A stretch of 22,984 nucleotides of DNA from an uncultured Eubacterium sp. (lineage in GTDB: Bacteria; Bacillota; Clostridia; Oscillospirales; Acutalibacteraceae), in NCBI GenBank assembly GCA_900542875.1, contig UQPH01000023.1, forward strand, positions 1-22,984, in the 5' to 3' direction. Of this stretch, positions 1 to 8,272 are shown piece after piece. The notes beneath the pieces are model-generated. The model was not told the DNA's origin, did no database searches, and was given only the letters and a program-made list of their open reading frames with translations. Positions within the stretch are counted from its first letter, which is position 1. The number at the start of each line of letters is the position of its first letter. The position numbers and the translations under genes were made by a program.

Positions 1-411
1 GCACAGAGGGGATTTATAATCGGTGCGTTTTCCGCATTTGTTTCTAATTTTATTTTCGGTCAGGGTTTTTGGACTCCGTTTCAGATGGTCGCTCTCGGTG
101 CGGTTGGACTCGTGTCCGGAATTATCTTTAAGTATATAGAGGCGAACAGAATAACCCTTTCGCTTGTCGGATTTATACTGGCTTTTGCACTTTACGGAAT
201 TATTGTTGATTTTTCCACCGTGATAAGCACTTACGGAAATAATATCGACCTTAACGCAATAATTTCGGTCTATGCCTCGGGTGCGCCGTTCAGCGCAGCA
301 TTCGGTCTTTCGACAGCGGTATTTCTATTTATCTTCGGCGAGGGATTCATTAAAAAAATAAATCGTGTTAATATAAAATATAATCTTTTGGGTGATGAAA
401 ATGAAAACTAA
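1..411 (+). CDS. ECF transporter S component, C-terminal part (5' end outside window)
   Basis: The frame is open from base 1 and stops at TAA 409-411, giving the last 136 residues of a membrane protein. It reads as hydrophobic helices separated by short loops. The segment NFIFGQGFWTPFQM near residues 17-30 resembles the 'NFFFGQGPWTPWQM' signature of a subgroup of energy-coupling-factor (ECF) S components, the substrate-binding membrane subunits of vitamin importers. The tail (KKINRVNIKYNLLGDENEN) is polar and probably cytosolic. The substrate cannot be read from this fragment. The next gene overlaps its end by 11 bases, so the two are probably co-transcribed and translationally coupled. The family call is from motif recognition only; another small integral membrane transporter subunit is the alternative. 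Confidence 0.72.
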   Translation, partial: AQRGFIIGAFSAFVSNFIFGQGFWTPFQMVALGAVGLVSGIIFKYIEANRITLSLVGFILAFALYGIIVDFSTVISTYGNNIDLNAIISVYASGAPFSAAFGLSTAVFLFIFGEGFIKKINRVNIKYNLLGDENEN

Positions 412-844
412 GATTTTGGTCTCTGCCTGTCTTTTGGGAGAAAACTGTAAGTACAGCGGCGGAAATAATAAAAACGATGAGGTTATTGCTCTGGGCGAGG
501 AATACGACCTTGTGCCTATCTGCCCCGAGTGCTTTGCGGGACTTCCCATTCCCAGAGTTCCGTCCGAGATAAAAGACGGCAGGGTGTATTCAAAAAACGG
601 CGAGGATTTGACAGATAAATTTCTCGAGGGTGCACAGCAGGCTTTATATATAGCAAAGGAATGCAACGCTCCGTGTGCCGTATTGAAGGAAAATTCTCCG
701 TCTTGCGGCTTCGGAAAAATTTATGACGGCAGTTTCAGCGGCAAAAAAATCGACGGCAACGGAATAGCCGCTCAACTCCTTTTCGATAATGAAATTCAAA
801 TTTTCGGCGAAAGCCAAATCAGACGCCTGAAAAATTTATATTGA
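401..844 (+). CDS. DUF523 family protein
   Basis: This 147-residue cytosolic protein matches the DUF523 family over its whole length. Visible hallmarks are SACLLG at residues 8-13, CKYSGG at 16-21, VPICPECFAGLPIPR at about 38-52 and ENSPSCG at 97-103. Conserved cysteines sit at 10, 16, 41, 44, 88, 92 and 102, which suggests a metal or iron-sulfur site, although the biochemical function of the family is not established. I chose ATG 401 because GGGTGA (390-395) lies 5 nt upstream; GTG 392 and ATG 395 are in frame but overlap that Shine-Dalgarno sequence. It overlaps the preceding ECF gene by 11 bases and is followed after 9 bases by a lipoprotein gene. Confidence 0.85.
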   Translation: MKTKILVSACLLGENCKYSGGNNKNDEVIALGEEYDLVPICPECFAGLPIPRVPSEIKDGRVYSKNGEDLTDKFLEGAQQALYIAKECNAPCAVLKENSPSCGFGKIYDGSFSGKKIDGNGIAAQLLFDNEIQIFGESQIRRLKNLY

Positions 845-853
845 GGTGATAAA

Positions 854-1258
854 ATGAAACGGATACTCCTGTTACTTTTATGCGTGGGCGTTATGTTCGG
901 TGCGTTTTCTGCGTGTGCAAAATCAGGCGGTGAGGATTGCACCGCTGTTTCTGACGGTACGGAGGTTTCGACCGATGAAGCGCAGATTAAGGATAACGAA
1001 GCAATAGATTTAGTTAAAACTTTTTCAAACGAGAAACTCGGTCTTGATGACGAGACAGCCGACAAATGCTCGTTTTTGGTGCAGAAAAACGGCGAGGTTA
1101 TCGACGGTGAAAATTATGTAAAAGTCATTGCCGCAGAGAAGAAAGAGACGGATGACGGCACATATACCTTTGATATAAAAGGTGAATACTATATTTCCTT
1201 TGACGGCGATACCGTGCTGAAAAAGTTAAACGATAATTATGAAAAATTAGAGAGGTAA
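854..1258 (+). CDS. Small putative lipoprotein of unknown function
   Basis: The product is 134 residues. The N-terminus MKRILLLLLCVGVMFGAFSAC has a basic start, a hydrophobic core and a lipobox-like FSAC, so Cys20 or Cys21 should be lipidated and the protein anchored outside the cytoplasmic membrane. The mature part is acidic, Glu/Asp/Lys-rich and predicted soluble, and ends in a Tyr- and Asp-rich segment (residues ~95-130) that reads like beta strands. I recognise no family. GAGGTGAT (843-850) is a good ribosome binding site 3-5 bases before the ATG, and its first bases overlap the stop codon of the DUF523 gene. It sits inside a co-directional operon, 5 bases before an acetyltransferase gene. 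Confidence 0.75.
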   Translation: MKRILLLLLCVGVMFGAFSACAKSGGEDCTAVSDGTEVSTDEAQIKDNEAIDLVKTFSNEKLGLDDETADKCSFLVQKNGEVIDGENYVKVIAAEKKETDDGTYTFDIKGEYYISFDGDTVLKKLNDNYEKLER

Positions 1259-1263
1259 ATAAA

Positions 1264-1875
1264 ATGACAGAAAGAGAAAGAATGGACAAGGGGCTCGTTT
1301 ATGACTGCTCTTCTGCGGAAATTATGACCGAGCAGACTAAGCATGTGGGATATATGAAAGAATATAACACCCTCGGCTTGGGAAATGAAAAGCGAATGGA
1401 GGAACTTTTGCATATCATGCTTGCAGAGGTAGGCGAGAACACGTACATTCAGCCGCCGTTTTATGCTAATTGGGGCGGTCATCATGTGCATCTGGGCAAA
1501 TGGGTTTATGTTAATTTTAACGGCACATTCGTTGATGACGGAAATATTTATGTAGGCGATTATACTATGATAGGACCCAATGTTACCATAGCTACCGCAG
1601 GTCATCCGATTTATCCGCCGCTCAGAGAAAAACAACTTCAGTATAACGCCGATGTTCATATAGGCAAAAATGTATGGCTCGGAGCAGGTGTTGTTGTTTG
1701 CCCCGGTGTTACGATAGGTGATAACAGCGTAATCGGAGCAGGTTCCGTGGTTACAAAGGACATACCCGATAATGTTGTTGCTTACGGTAATCCGTGCAGG
1801 GTTGCCCGTGAGATAAACGAACACGATAAAGAATATTATTTTAAGGATAAAAAGATAGATTTACCGCTCGAATAA
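1264..1875 (+). CDS. Sugar O-acetyltransferase (maltose/galactoside acetyltransferase family)
   Basis: The 203-residue protein has the layout of bacterial sugar O-acetyltransferases, which move an acetyl group from acetyl-CoA to a sugar hydroxyl. An N-terminal Mac-type helical region covers residues ~1-55 (ERERMDKGLVYD). Left-handed beta-helix hexapeptide repeats follow from ~70 to ~180 (HIGKNVWLGAGVVV, VTIGDNSVIGAGSVV). The catalytic His is probably His114 in TAGHPIYPPLR. The C-terminal GNPCRVARE motif is also typical. Length and motifs are normal. The substrate is unknown; the LacA/Maa family is promiscuous. It is the last gene of the first operon and is followed by a hairpin terminator. 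Confidence 0.9.
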   Translation: MTERERMDKGLVYDCSSAEIMTEQTKHVGYMKEYNTLGLGNEKRMEELLHIMLAEVGENTYIQPPFYANWGGHHVHLGKWVYVNFNGTFVDDGNIYVGDYTMIGPNVTIATAGHPIYPPLREKQLQYNADVHIGKNVWLGAGVVVCPGVTIGDNSVIGAGSVVTKDIPDNVVAYGNPCRVAREINEHDKEYYFKDKKIDLPLE

Positions 1876-1883
1876 AATAAAAG

Positions 1884-1929
1884 AACCGACCGAGGAATTG
1901 TGATTTTTTCAACGGTCGGTTTCATTTTT
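1884..1929 (+). terminator. Rho-independent terminator, possibly bidirectional
   Basis: Perfect 9-bp arms AACCGACCG (1884-1892) and CGGTCGGTT (1913-1921) enclose a 20-nt loop and run into a T-rich tail. It lies 9 bases after the acetyltransferase stop. The opposite strand also has a T-rich tail (CTTTTATTTTA), so the same hairpin may end the convergent symporter transcript. Confidence 0.75.
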
Positions 1930-2051
1930 ATGCTTTTATTTTATAAATGCCTTGCCCTGTTCGAGATAAATTCTTTGATGTTCATACCGCACATTCATGG
2001 TCAGTCATCTTGATAAATTATTTTGAATTTTTTTTACAGTCAAAATATATT

Positions 2052-3527
2052 TTAATTTTTTGCTTTTTTTCGTCCGGTGAATATCGAAACTCCGAAAATT
2101 ACCAAAAGCAGAAGTGCGGCGAATGCCATCCACGCTACTCTTGTGCCGGTCGGCTGAACGGCGAAGAAATCGTAGTAGCCCTTTAGATAAACTATCGTGA
2201 CTATTATGGGCAGGATATACTGCATATAAACTCTTGCCCATTTCGGAAACATAATGCCCTCGCCGGCATTTGCTTCTTTTAGGAAGTTTTCAAATCCCCA
2301 TCCGTTTTTGCGAACACAGAACATAACGAACAGCAGACTGCCCAGCGGCAGGAGATTGTAGGAAACTATGAAGTCTTCCAAATCCATTATAGTGGTTCCG
2401 CTGCCGAGAAGTTGAATTTTTGACAGCAGGTTAAATCCGAGAATTGCAGGGATAGAAATTAAAGTTATAATGATGAAGTTTACGCCTACGGATTTCTTTC
2501 TTGACCAGTCGTTCATATCCATAAATGCGGCGATAAGATTTTCAAATACCGCAATAATGGTTGAAAGAGCGGCAAATGACATAAAGATAAAGAACATCGT
2601 GCCCCAAATTCTTCCGCCTGCCATTTGGTTAAACAGATTGGGCAGTGTGATGAAAAGAAGCGACGGACCGCTGTCGGGCTGAACCCCGAAAGCAAAGCAA
2701 GCAGGAATGATTATAAAGCCTGCCATAAGTGCAACAAAGGTGTCGAGCACCATTACGCTGATTGCTTCCCCGCCCAGACGCTTTTCTTTGGTGAGATAAC
2801 TGCCGAAGATTTCCATAGCGCCTATGCCGAGACTCAGCGTAAAGAATGCGTGACTCATTGCGGCAAATACAGCCGTACCGAAGCCCTGCTTTTTTACATC
2901 GTTGAAATCGGGAACGAGATAAAACTTAAAGCCCTCTCCCGCATTCGGAAGCGTTGCCGAATGAATTGCCAGCACTATCATAAGTATTACAAGAAGCGAC
3001 ATCATAACTTTTGTTATTTTTTCCACTCCGTTTTTAAGACCGAGACCGCAAACGCAAAACGACAGCACTATTGCTATAAATGCCCAAATCCCCATCGTTA
3101 CGGGTTGATTGAGCATAGCGGAAAATGCCGCACCCACTTCGTCTACCGATAATCCCGACAGTTTTCCCGTGGCTTCGAGGTATGCATAATACAGCATCCA
3201 TCCGCCTACCATAGTGTAAAAGGACATCAGCAGAAAACTGCCTATAATGCTTATCCATTTAAGTCTGTGCCATTTTGTGCCCTTGGGTTCGAGCTTTTCA
3301 AAAGCTCTGCCCATACCGTATCCGCTTCCTCTGCCGACAGCAAATTCCGATACCAAAATCGGAAAGCCGAGCAGAATAAGAAATATAAGATACATTACGA
3401 TAAATGCCGCACCGCCGTATTGACCGCAGATGTAAGGAAATTTCCATACGTTTCCTATACCCACCGCACAGCCGGCGGCAACCAGAATAAAGCCCAATCG
3501 TGAGGCAAAAGTTTCTCTTTCTCTCAT
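2052..3527 (-). CDS. Sodium-dependent transporter of the neurotransmitter:sodium symporter (NSS/SLC6) family
   Basis: The 491-residue protein is a polytopic membrane transporter with the LeuT fold, expected to couple Na+ entry to uptake of an amino acid or related solute. The TM1 signature GCAVGIGNVWKFPY at residues 19-32 holds the unwound Na+/substrate-binding stretch. GFPILVSEFAVGR (54-66) and the TM6 region FFTLSLGIGAMEIFGSYL are also family-typical. About 11-12 hydrophobic segments are visible and the length matches bacterial members. The substrate cannot be inferred. The start is supported by the purine-rich AGAGAGGG before the ATG and by a good promoter at 3587-3615. It is transcribed alone, divergent from the M16C peptidase. 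Confidence 0.92.
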   Translation of the reverse strand: MRERETFASRLGFILVAAGCAVGIGNVWKFPYICGQYGGAAFIVMYLIFLILLGFPILVSEFAVGRGSGYGMGRAFEKLEPKGTKWHRLKWISIIGSFLLMSFYTMVGGWMLYYAYLEATGKLSGLSVDEVGAAFSAMLNQPVTMGIWAFIAIVLSFCVCGLGLKNGVEKITKVMMSLLVILMIVLAIHSATLPNAGEGFKFYLVPDFNDVKKQGFGTAVFAAMSHAFFTLSLGIGAMEIFGSYLTKEKRLGGEAISVMVLDTFVALMAGFIIIPACFAFGVQPDSGPSLLFITLPNLFNQMAGGRIWGTMFFIFMSFAALSTIIAVFENLIAAFMDMNDWSRKKSVGVNFIIITLISIPAILGFNLLSKIQLLGSGTTIMDLEDFIVSYNLLPLGSLLFVMFCVRKNGWGFENFLKEANAGEGIMFPKWARVYMQYILPIIVTIVYLKGYYDFFAVQPTGTRVAWMAFAALLLLVIFGVSIFTGRKKAKN

Positions 3528-3586
3528 AAAACCCTCTCTTTTTCAACGGATATTGTAAATATATTTTTAATTACAGTGTATTATAT

Positions 3587-3615
3587 ATAATATCAAACAC
3601 TTTAATTCGGGTCAA
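3587..3615 (-). promoter_or_regulatory. Sigma-A type promoter of the NSS symporter gene
   Basis: On the minus strand TTGACC (-35, 3610-3615) and TATTAT (-10, 3587-3592) are 17 nt apart. Transcription would start about 50 bases before the symporter ATG. Confidence 0.7.
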
Positions 3616-3631
3616 GGGTGATTTGAAACTC

Positions 3632-3659
3632 TTGATTTTTCGGCTTAATGTGGTAATAT
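3632..3659 (+). promoter_or_regulatory. Sigma-A type promoter of the M16C peptidase gene
   Basis: TTGATT (3632-3637) and TAATAT (3654-3659) are separated by 16 nt. Because the open frame begins at 3623, inside this promoter, the true start codon must be further downstream (ATG 3692). Confidence 0.6.
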
Positions 3660-3691
3660 TAAAATACAGTTATTTTCTTTCGGAGGTCGAT

Positions 3692-6556
3692 ATGAATATT
3701 AATGATGTAATCGGCGGATTTAAGGTAGTAAATAAACGCTCGTTTGATGAACTTAAAGGCACTGCCGTGGAGATGCTTCACGAAAAATCGGGAGCAAGGC
3801 TCCTTTGGCTTGACAGAAACGATGTCAATAAAACATTCTCGATTTCTTTCAGAACCGTGCCGAGTGACGATACGGGTATTTTTCATATTTTGGAGCACAG
3901 CGTTTTATGTGGCTCGAAAAAATATCCCGTTAAAGAGCCGTTTGTAGAACTGATAAAAAACAGTATGAACACCTTTTTGAACGCTCTTACTTTCAGTGAT
4001 AAGACAATGTATCCTATTTCGTCAAAGAACGATAAGGATTTCTTTAACCTTATGGATGTGTATTTGGACGCCGTGTTTAATCCGGCTATTTATACCAGAC
4101 CCGAAATTTTTTATCAGGAAGGCTGGCATTATGAATTTGACGAAAACGGCAATGTAAGTTATAAGGGCGTTGTGTTTAACGAGATGAAGGGCGTTTATGC
4201 CGACGCCGATTCCGTTAAGGAAATTGAACTTTGTCGCAGACTGTTTCCCAATACTTGTTACGGTTGCGAGTCGGGCGGCTATCCGGCGTCTATTCCCACT
4301 CTTTCTTATGAGCAATTTATTAACGGACATAAAAAATATTATCACCCGTCAAATTCTTATATCATTCTCGACGGTGCACTTGATATAGAAAAGGTGTGCG
4401 AGCATATCGACAGCGAATATTTGAGTAAATTCAACAGAATCGAGCCGTGCAAAATGCCCGATTGGCAGTCTCCCGTTATTAACGAGGGCGACACCGTTTA
4501 CTTTGAACAGTCAAAAGATATGCCGCTGGAAAATCAGTCGTCTGTCGTAAGAGGTTTCGCACTCGGTAAATTTGACGAAAAAGAAAAAATTTACGCCGCA
4601 AACATAATCGCTTCCGTTCTTGCAAAGAATAATCAGTCTTATCTTACAAAGGCACTTATGGCTGAGGGATTTTGTGAAGATGTAAGCGTTAGGGTGGTTG
4701 ACGGAATTTATCAGCCGTATGTTGTCCTTGATGTAAAAAATGTTGACGGCAAAAGGGCAGATGAAATTGCAAAGAAAACCGATGCCCTCTTGTCAAAACT
4801 TTGTGACGAGGGCATAGACAAAAAGGAACTTGAAGCGGCGATTTCAAATCTTGAATTTCAAATTAAGGAAAAGGACTTCGGTTATCCCAGAGGTCTTTAC
4901 TACGCAATGACTTCGCTTGAAACATGGCTTTATGACGGTGACGCAGTGGCTAATGTTATAACCGGCGATGTCTTTGACGTTCTTCGCAGTAAGGCAAAGG
5001 ACGGATATTTTGAAAAACTTATTTTCGAGATTTTCTTAAATAACAACCACAGAGCGAGCGTTGTTATGATGCCGTCATATACCGTCGGCGATGACGAGAG
5101 AGCGGCGGAGCAGGAGAGAATAGACTCCGCAGTTTCAAAATGGAGCGATGATGAAAAACAGTCCTATAAGGACAGACAAAAGAAACTTTTGGAGTGGCAG
5201 TCATCGGTGGATTCTCCCGAGAATTTGGCAAAAATTCCGATGATTTCCGTCAGCGATATTGATGTTGAACCCGAGCATATTCCGTTTGAATTTAATGACG
5301 GAATAATTAAGCATAATATCCAAACAGACGGCATCGTTTACGCAGATATGTTTTTTGACATTACGGGAGTAAGCGTTGATGATTTGCCTCGTATTGCTTT
5401 GCTCACTTCTCTTTTGGGCGAACTTGATACCGAAAAGCACAGCGCAAAGGAACTTAAAACCGAACTGCTTTCAAAGTGCGGCGGCTTGAATTTTAATGTT
5501 TTGCCTGTTTGCTTTTACAATTCGCCCGACAGCGGCGTTATTAAACTTCAGGTAACCTTTGCTTGCCTTAACAGATATTTTGACGATATGCTGGTACTTG
5601 TTCGTGAAATTATTACTTCCACCTCGTTTGATGATACCGATGCTGTTATGGATATTGTTAAGCAGACGAGCAGATATTTATATCAGTCGATAGTTTCCTA
5701 CGGCTCTCTTATCGCTAAGCAAAGAGCGCTTATGAGTGCCTCGTTTGATATGGTATGCCTCGAAAACACAACAGGTTATTCTTATTATAAATGGCTCAAG
5801 GAGCAGGAAAAGACTCCGATTGATTTTACCTCTCTTTCGGATTGGTGCAAAAAAATATTCGGCTTTGATAATCTTATTTTCAGCATTGCAAACGATAATA
5901 CCGATTTGCTTTTAAGCGGCGTAAAAGAATTTGTTTCCTCGCTCGGCAGTTCGGATATTTCCAATAATCTAAAAATTAAGCCGACGGAAAAGAAAAATGA
6001 CGCAATCATTATTCCAGGCGACATTGCTTTTTCGGGAATGGGCGCAAAACTCGATAACGCATACAGCGGCGTTTCCTGCCTGGCTTGCCATATCGCAACA
6101 TATGATTATCTGTGGAACGAGGTCAGAGTAAAAGGCGGCGCATACGGTTGCGGAGTAAGAGTAAATACTAACGGTACATTCGGTGCAAATTCTTTTCGTG
6201 ACCCTAATGCAGTTCAGTCGGTAAAGATTTTTCACGGTATGGGCGAATATTTGACGGAACTCTCAGAGAGCGACAAATCGCTCAGCGGTTTCATCATCGG
6301 AGCAATGTCCGGTCAAAATCCGCTTTTGACTCCCAAGAGTGCCGCAGATGTCTCGAATATGAATTATTTCAGAAAAATCACCGAGGAACAAAGACGTCAA
6401 ATCCGCTGTGATATTGTTAACGCCACGAAACAAGATATAGCGGACTTTGCAGAGAAACTCACCGATGCAAGCAAAGACGCTCCGTTTTGCATTATCGGCA
6501 GTGAAAATCAGGTAAAGAAAGCCGAGAGCGAACTTGATGAGATCTATTCATTGTAA
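3692..6556 (+). CDS. M16C family zinc metallopeptidase (PreP/insulinase-like)
   Basis: The 954-residue protein is an inverzincin-type peptidase, a family that degrades short peptides inside a closed two-half chamber. The inverted zinc motif HILEH is at residues 65-69, with the distal zinc ligand Glu164 in NEMKG. The strongly conserved block from VLCGSKKYPVKEPF to FSDKTMYPIS follows the zinc motif, as in presequence protease and falcilysin. An M16C-associated region lies in the middle, and the C-terminal half carries the RVKGGAYGCG motif. No signal peptide is seen, so it should be cytosolic. The start at 3692 is set by GGAGGT (3682-3687); an upstream extension to 3623 would cover the promoter. 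It is monocistronic, with its own promoter and terminator. Confidence 0.93.
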   Translation: MNINDVIGGFKVVNKRSFDELKGTAVEMLHEKSGARLLWLDRNDVNKTFSISFRTVPSDDTGIFHILEHSVLCGSKKYPVKEPFVELIKNSMNTFLNALTFSDKTMYPISSKNDKDFFNLMDVYLDAVFNPAIYTRPEIFYQEGWHYEFDENGNVSYKGVVFNEMKGVYADADSVKEIELCRRLFPNTCYGCESGGYPASIPTLSYEQFINGHKKYYHPSNSYIILDGALDIEKVCEHIDSEYLSKFNRIEPCKMPDWQSPVINEGDTVYFEQSKDMPLENQSSVVRGFALGKFDEKEKIYAANIIASVLAKNNQSYLTKALMAEGFCEDVSVRVVDGIYQPYVVLDVKNVDGKRADEIAKKTDALLSKLCDEGIDKKELEAAISNLEFQIKEKDFGYPRGLYYAMTSLETWLYDGDAVANVITGDVFDVLRSKAKDGYFEKLIFEIFLNNNHRASVVMMPSYTVGDDERAAEQERIDSAVSKWSDDEKQSYKDRQKKLLEWQSSVDSPENLAKIPMISVSDIDVEPEHIPFEFNDGIIKHNIQTDGIVYADMFFDITGVSVDDLPRIALLTSLLGELDTEKHSAKELKTELLSKCGGLNFNVLPVCFYNSPDSGVIKLQVTFACLNRYFDDMLVLVREIITSTSFDDTDAVMDIVKQTSRYLYQSIVSYGSLIAKQRALMSASFDMVCLENTTGYSYYKWLKEQEKTPIDFTSLSDWCKKIFGFDNLIFSIANDNTDLLLSGVKEFVSSLGSSDISNNLKIKPTEKKNDAIIIPGDIAFSGMGAKLDNAYSGVSCLACHIATYDYLWNEVRVKGGAYGCGVRVNTNGTFGANSFRDPNAVQSVKIFHGMGEYLTELSESDKSLSGFIIGAMSGQNPLLTPKSAADVSNMNYFRKITEEQRRQIRCDIVNATKQDIADFAEKLTDASKDAPFCIIGSENQVKKAESELDEIYSL

Positions 6557-6577
6557 AATTTTATAATTTTTATATCG

Positions 6578-6619
6578 AAATGCGTTAAATGTTTGTTGAA
6601 TACATTTGGCGCATTTTTT
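6578..6619 (+). terminator. Rho-independent terminator after the M16C gene
   Basis: Arms AAATGCGTTAAATG (6578-6591) and CATTTGGCGCATTT (6603-6616) form a 14-bp stem with two internal G-U pairs and an 11-nt loop. A run of six T (6614-6619) follows. Confidence 0.88.
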
Positions 6620-6627
6620 GCTTGCTA

Positions 6628-6656
6628 TTGACTTATTAAAGAAAATTTATTATAAT
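6628..6656 (+). promoter_or_regulatory. Sigma-A type promoter of the amino acid ABC importer
   Basis: TTGACT (6628-6633), a 17-nt spacer and a perfect TATAAT (6651-6656) lie just after the preceding terminator. The predicted start is near 6663, so the coding region must begin downstream of it. A short AT-rich dyad (ATAGGTT, 4 nt, AATCTAT; 6664-6681) sits at the start of the transcript. Confidence 0.85.
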
Positions 6657-6704
6657 ATTGCTCATAGGTTTTTTAATCTATCGACTTTAATTATAGGAAG
6701 GACA

Positions 6705-7490
6705 ATGAAAATGAAAAAATCAATTAAAAGAGTTCTTGCTCTTGTACTTGCCGTTTTGACTGTTGCCGTTGCATTTGCAGGTTGTTCGTCAAACGGTAAA
6801 AAGGATGAAGGCAAAACTAAGTATGTTATTGCTACGGATACTGTATTTAAGCCGTTCGAGTACACCGACGCTTCGGGTAACTTCGTGGGTATCGATGTTG
6901 ATATTCTTGCAGCTATCGCAGAGGATCAGGGCTTTGAGTATGAACTTAAGTCACTCGGCTGGGACGCATCAATCGCAGCATGTAAGTCGGGTCAGGCAGA
7001 TGCTATGATTGCAGGTGCATCTATTACTGACCAGCGCAAGAACGAGGGTTGGATTTTCTCCGACTCGTACTATACAGCAACTCAGTGCGTAGCAGTTGCA
7101 ACAAACAGCACCGTTAATTCACTTGACGGTATTAAGGGTGCCAACATAGCTGTTAAGACAGGTACACAGGGCGCAACTTATGCAGAGTCTCTTAAGGACG
7201 AATACAACCTCAATCTTACATATTTTGAGGACAGTCCGACAATGTATCAGGCTGTTACAGGCGGTCAGTGTGCCGCTTGCTTTGAGGACACTCCGATTAT
7301 GGCTGCTTCCATTAAGGACGGCGGTCTCGACATGAGAATTGTTGACGGCTCTGAGAATGACGGTTCAGGCTACGGCATGGCTGTATTCAGCTCTGACAAG
7401 CAGGAACTTCTTGACAAATTTAACGCAGGTCTTAAGAATATTAAGGCTAACGGTAAATATGACGAGATTATTGCTAAGTATCTCGGCTGA
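6705..7490 (+). CDS. Amino acid ABC transporter substrate-binding lipoprotein
   Basis: The 261-residue product is a family 3 periplasmic-type binding protein that captures a polar amino acid and delivers it to the adjacent permease. It starts MKMKKSIKRV, has a hydrophobic signal stretch and the lipobox FAGC with Cys27 as the lipidated residue. The mature protein shows the expected opening (YVIATDTVFKPFEYTDASGN) and the FVGIDVDILAAIAE segment. The second-lobe motif IAVKTGTQGATYAE and the ligand-contact EDSPTMYQAV are also present. ATG 6705 follows AGGAAGG and lies after the promoter; an upstream in-frame start at 6606 would overlap both terminator and promoter. It is the first gene of a three-gene importer operon. 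Confidence 0.93.
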   Translation: MKMKKSIKRVLALVLAVLTVAVAFAGCSSNGKKDEGKTKYVIATDTVFKPFEYTDASGNFVGIDVDILAAIAEDQGFEYELKSLGWDASIAACKSGQADAMIAGASITDQRKNEGWIFSDSYYTATQCVAVATNSTVNSLDGIKGANIAVKTGTQGATYAESLKDEYNLNLTYFEDSPTMYQAVTGGQCAACFEDTPIMAASIKDGGLDMRIVDGSENDGSGYGMAVFSSDKQELLDKFNAGLKNIKANGKYDEIIAKYLG

Positions 7491-7519
7491 TATACCTTAA
7501 AAAAATTTCTGTTAAGTTC

Positions 7520-7544
7520 GCCACCGCCGATAAGCTGGTGGCGT
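7520..7544 (+). promoter_or_regulatory. Intercistronic stem-loop between binding protein and permease
   Basis: CGCCACC (7520-7526) and GGTGGCG (7538-7544) form a perfect GC-rich 7-bp stem with an 11-nt loop. Only a weak T-rich stretch (TTCTTGTTG) follows. It may stabilise the 5' mRNA or partly terminate transcription, making more binding protein than permease; that role is inference. Confidence 0.55.
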
Positions 7545-7594
7545 TCTTGTTGAGTTAATGTGATGTAATTCAACGACGAGAGGAGCTTTATCCA

Positions 7595-8272
7595 ATGCAA
7601 CAAATTATCGAAACATACGGAAATTTACTGCTTGCGGCAATGGGTAAAACGCTTACTTTGGCATTGTGCGGTCTGTTTTTTGCGTGCATAATCGGTCTTA
7701 TCTTCGGTATTTTATCCGTGCTTAAAAGTAAGATTTGTAATGCAATTTACAGAATATTTGTCGATGTAATTCGTGGCGTACCTATGATTGTCCTCGCTTT
7801 CTTTGTTTATTTCGGCGTTCCGTATATTATCAATAAATCATCACCGTCGGCTTCGTTTACGCTAACCGCTCTTCAGGCGGGTACCATATGCTTGTCTCTT
7901 AATTGCGGTGCCTATATGGCAGAGATAATCCGTGCGGGTATTCAGTCTGTTGATGTAGGACAGATGGAGGCTGCAAGAAGTCTCGGTATGTCTTATGGCA
8001 AGGCTATGCGAAAGGTTGTTTTGCCCCAAGCCGTCAGAACGATGATTCCTTCTATTATCAATCAGTTTATCATTACTCTTAAGGATACTTCCATCCTTTC
8101 CGTTATCGGATTTCCGGAACTCGTTAATACGGCGAAGAACGCTGTTGCCATTACAGGCAAGGTGTTCGAGGTTTGGATTGTTGTAGCCGTTATGTATTTG
8201 ATTATTATAACTCTGCTTTCCTATGCAGCAAAAATTCTTGAAAGGAGATTGAATCGTGGCCGTAAATTATGA
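7595..8272 (+). CDS. Amino acid ABC transporter permease
   Basis: The 225-residue integral membrane protein belongs to the HisM/GlnP polar amino acid permease family. Conserved features are the FVDVIRGVPMIVLAFFVYFG segment near residues 52-72 and the cytoplasmic EAA loop MEAARSLGMSYGKAMRKVVLPQA (about 129-151) that docks on the ATPase. About five membrane helices are visible. AGAGGAG lies upstream of the ATG. The 3' end overlaps the ATPase gene by 17 bases, which points to coupled translation. The substrate is a polar amino acid by family; which one is not readable. Confidence 0.94.
   Translation: MQQIIETYGNLLLAAMGKTLTLALCGLFFACIIGLIFGILSVLKSKICNAIYRIFVDVIRGVPMIVLAFFVYFGVPYIINKSSPSASFTLTALQAGTICLSLNCGAYMAEIIRAGIQSVDVGQMEAARSLGMSYGKAMRKVVLPQAVRTMIPSIINQFIITLKDTSILSVIGFPELVNTAKNAVAITGKVFEVWIVVAVMYLIIITLLSYAAKILERRLNRGRKL

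Noticed and set aside
1237..1824. A 195-codon minus-strand open frame.
   Set aside because: It lies wholly opposite the acetyltransferase gene, whose hexapeptide repeats are unmistakable, and its translation resembles no protein family.
6606..6704. Longer N-terminus for the amino acid binding protein.
   Set aside because: It would overlap the previous terminator and the promoter at 6628-6656, and it would bury the signal peptide; ATG 6705 has a good ribosome binding site.
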